DNA of 24,239 nt, taken from Plantago elongata (taxonomy: Eukaryota; Streptophyta; Magnoliopsida; Lamiales; Plantaginaceae). The stretch's first letter is position 1, and every line of letters begins with the position of its first letter. The notes under the pieces are model-generated. The model was not told where the DNA came from, made no database searches, and was given only the letters and a program-made list of their open reading frames with translations. The stretch lies in assembly GCA_036897095.1 (NCBI GenBank), contig JAYMSP010002446.1, forward strand, positions 1 to 24,239. Reading direction: 5' to 3'. Below, piece by piece: positions 22,058 to 24,239 of this stretch. The translations under genes were made by a program, and so were the position numbers.

Positions 22058-23055
22058 TATTATATTGTAATTTGTTTAAGGAGATGAAATTGACTGATTT
22101 GGTTAATTTCTTGAATTGGAATTAAATTGATTGTAGACGTGCGTTGCAGTACTCTTGTAGTAGTAATAACGTATAATATTTGGATATTTGGTTAGTTAGA
22201 TCCCATTAATTACTAATTTAATGTAGTATTGGTCATGAACGACACGTCCTTTGCTCTTTACATGCATACTATTCTTTTAAGAAGCTAATCCATTACATGC
22301 GCAAACATGTTTAGGATTACATCACAGGTTAAAGATAGAGTCTAACGATATATTTATGGTCTTAAATTACAACCAACCAAGTCGCATTGGACAGACATTC
22401 CAAACTACCATACTACACATTGAGGATTTCCCACATATTTACATCACATGTGTATCCACACTACTATATACTTAACTAACACATGCAACAATATTACTTT
22501 TACGATGAGAAAAACATCATTTCATGTCAATTCAAATAGTCTATTTTATATATGAAATAGACTATTTGAACTGGTAAAACTCAATTTGAAATGTATACCA
22601 ATAAAATCTTTAAGAGTCTCCAGTCTTCGTAGAGTATGTGTGGGCTGAACCTATTCAAACAAGATAAGGCATATTAGGAGTCTATACGAATAGATAAATT
22701 AGGTATATATCTAACTGTGCCGCAAGTTTTAAGCTATACTTAACATGACATTCTTAAATAATTAAGGTATGCTTGACTCCGCCCAAATTCAACAAAGTTA
22801 AAGAGTAGCAGTAAAATTTGTGTTAATTGAAACGATTAATTAGATCTTTAATTGTATACTTCAAGTAAAAAACTTAATCAATGTAAGGAAGGAAAGTACT
22901 AATAAAAACCATCATCTTAATTTGATAAGAGTTTATTACAGTAATGAGTTTTTTTAATAATTTAATTACTTACCGATCCGATCACTAATCGATTAAGACG
23001 GATAAACTTATCCAACCGCATGGGGTGGCTAGCTAAGTAGTGCACAAGACGAGGC
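22058..23055. other. Intergenic spacer with one strong hairpin
   Basis: AT-rich sequence between the kinase promoter side and the steroleosin gene. Apart from the hairpin listed separately, no coding frame, terminal repeats or RNA gene was seen. Confidence 0.45.
22531..22570. repeat. Perfect 16-bp inverted repeat with 8-nt loop
   Basis: TTCAAATAGTCTATTT (22531-22546) pairs exactly with AAATAGACTATTTGAA (22555-22570). Outer sequence (catttc ... gaaatg) adds weaker pairing further out. It could be the core of a small foldback element; nothing shows that it is transcribed. Confidence 0.85.
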
Positions 23056-23059
23056 GCAA

Positions 23060-23079
23060 CACGTGTGCCTGTGCATGCA
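23060..23079. promoter_or_regulatory. G-box/ABRE next to RY motif upstream of the steroleosin gene
   Basis: CACGTG with ABRE-like flanks (aacacgtgtg) at 23060-23065 lies 8 bp from a palindromic RY repeat TGCATGCA at 23072-23079, about 230 bp upstream of the start codon. ABRE plus RY pairs are targets of bZIP and B3 (ABI3/FUS3/LEC2) factors in seed-maturation promoters. The pairing fits a seed oil-body gene downstream; activity is inferred. Confidence 0.55.
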
Positions 23080-23154
23080 GCCATGGTGTTGATCATCTCC
23101 AGCAAGCACTACATCACAATCTTCATCATCAACAAAACTGACTCCCTTTCATTA

Positions 23155-23178
23155 GTTCTCATCATCATCATCATCATC
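23155..23178 (+). repeat. ATC/CAT microsatellite in the leader region
   Basis: A run of about seven ATC triplets (starting 'tcatcatcatc') lies about 130 bp before the steroleosin start codon, in the promoter or 5'UTR. Confidence 0.85.
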
Positions 23179-23306
23179 TTTTGCGGAAAGCTCTATCAAA
23201 TACAAGAAGAGCCATATTTATTTATCTGAGTGATTTTAGCAGCAAATTAAAGGGAAGATCTTGAAGAAACCAATTAAGTGATCATCGATCGAGTAAGCTA
23301 GCAAAA

Positions 23307-23492
23307 ATGGATCTGCTGAATACAGCACTCAACTTCTTTGTGCCACCAGCAAGTCTGTTGATGCTTGCCTTTGCATGGCCAACACTGACTTTCATCAACA
23401 CCTGTGAGTGGGTTTACAGCTCTTTCTTCAACTCCGACAACTTGGACGATAAGGTTGTTGTCATCACCGGTGCTTCTTCTGGTATCGGAGAG
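23307..23492 (+). CDS. 11-beta-hydroxysteroid dehydrogenase-like protein (steroleosin), exon 1 only
   Basis: Exon 1 encodes 62 residues, ending at GAG|GTACTAAC, phase 0; the rest lies beyond the window. It begins MDLLNTALNFFVPPASLLML, a hydrophobic anchor with paired prolines (residues about 6-32) like the proline-knob oil-body anchor of steroleosins. The SDR cofactor motif follows: DKVVVITGASSGIGE (48-62), containing TGASSGIG for NAD(P)H. The family reduces or oxidises steroid-like substrates on seed oil bodies and influences brassinosteroid responses and germination. The start is fixed by agreement with family N-termini. The catalytic Ser-Tyr-Lys residues cannot be inspected. The intron after SGIGE matches where I expect it in AtHSD1-type genes. 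The gene is cut by the window, not visibly broken. Confidence 0.9.
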
Positions 23493-23714
23493 GTACTAAC
23501 TAATTAATCATATCATTTTCTGACTGTTTGACACATAACTGGAGTTGAATTATCTCAATTCAAATTGATATTTTGTGTTGTTTTTTTACACAAAGACGCA
23601 ACTGGTTATTAATGGTACATAGTTAATTCAAGAAAACACATTAGCATTAGCTAGCACATAGTTAATTCAATTCATACTAGCTAGAATCTTGTTTTTATAA
23701 CTAAGTTATTCGTG

Positions 23715-23908
23715 TCAATTGGAACCATTCGTAATGACCTACATGTCATGGGTTCAATTCCTCATAGAGAGTGGGTGCTTTGACTATGTCAAGGGGTGGT
23801 CCTAGCTCAATCGTTCAATGTGGCATGTTTAACCGCATAGGACCCTCAATTTATGAGCCCACTCCATGGTCTTGCATGTTTTTTTATTTGTAATTCTTTG
23901 TTAAAAAA
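23715..23908 (+). mobile_element. SINE-like element in steroleosin intron 1
   Basis: Contains a B-box-like GGGTTCAATTCC (about 23750-23761) and, roughly 190 bp from its start, ends in 'tctttgtt' followed by seven A. The A-box is weak ('gtgtcaattgg'). The arrangement matches a tRNA-derived SINE in the plus orientation; target duplications were not identified and the 5' end is approximate. Confidence 0.4.
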
Positions 23909-24132
23909 ATAATATCAACACTGTATTTGAAAATTTGTTCTTCTCATATTTACATTCTTCATTAAAAATGAGATTCATATTTTTGTTTTATTATTATAAT
24001 TTGTTTTGATTGTTATACTATTTTTCGGTGCCCATTTTTGAAAATTAGCATGGGACCTCAGACGATGACTATGTCATTAGTTGTAGGATCATTGCAAGAA
24101 TTCAGAATGTACATTCTATGTTGGTGAAGGGT

Positions 24133-24239
24133 AGGGGTGGGCATCGGATTAATCCGAACCAATCTAATCCTATTTTTCGGATTCGGATCAATAATATATC
24201 AATCCATATCCAATCCGAAGCTTACGGATCGGTTTCGGA
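24133..24239 (+). mobile_element. Start of a hAT-like element, cut by the window end
   Basis: TAGGGGTGGGCATCGGAT followed by repeated 'tccgaa', 'cggatt' and 'cggatc' motifs in both orientations is the classic 5' end of many plant hAT elements ((C/T)AGGGGTGGGCA plus subterminal repeats). The other end and the 8-bp duplication lie outside the window. Confidence 0.6.

Larger units (their letters stand above)
23493..24239 (+). other. Intron 1 of the steroleosin gene, continuing past the window
   Basis: At least 747 bp, starting GTACTAAC. It carries a SINE-like segment and the start of a hAT-like element; the acceptor is outside the window. Confidence 0.7.

Overview
The window is a plant nuclear genomic segment, almost certainly from a eudicot. 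The genes have GT-AG introns and AT-rich introns and spacers. Coding regions include a plant A-type cytochrome P450, a cytosolic HSP90 ending in MEEVD, a plant MGC-type CDK-like kinase and a steroleosin-type dehydrogenase. Short non-autonomous transposable elements fill much of the intergenic space. The style resembles an asterid (Lamiales-like) genome, but that is only an impression. No organelle, bacterial or viral genes were seen.

Layout. A CYP92-like P450 lies on the minus strand at 599-2398. Its frame is open except for two internal stop codons, so it is probably a recent pseudogene. A second, 120-bp piece of the same P450 3' end lies at 5396-5515. Between them is a repeat-rich stretch (about 3.1-4.85 kb) with paired direct repeats, a LINE-like tail and a MITE. 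At 6046-8978 (minus) is a complete three-exon HSP90 gene with a TATA box and a heat-shock element; its first intron carries a SINE-like insertion. The spacer at 9.2-11.2 kb holds a 103-bp tandem duplication, a MITE, a tRNA-like relic and a hAT-type element with an 8-bp target duplication. On the plus strand a short gene (ATG at 13013) encodes a 61-residue single-pass membrane protein behind a 1.48-kb 5'UTR intron. It is followed by a three-exon YqgE/DUF179 gene (14875-17292), probably plastid-targeted. Convergent to that, at 18009-20882 (minus), is an eight-exon lipid-anchored CDK-like kinase of 645 residues. Two adjacent Stowaway-like MITEs follow. The window ends in intron 1 of an 11-beta-hydroxysteroid dehydrogenase-like (steroleosin) gene whose first exon is 23307-23492. 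Its upstream region has a G-box/ABRE next to an RY motif, typical of seed-oil-body genes.

The genes do not form an obvious pathway; this looks like ordinary gene neighbourhood plus mobile-element turnover. I did not find a convincing new biological system. The most informative signals are the P450 decay, the MITE family with a nested insertion whose size can be checked arithmetically, and the hAT element with an exact target-site duplication. All exon coordinates were derived by hand from splice sites, reading phase and family similarity, without transcripts or database searches.
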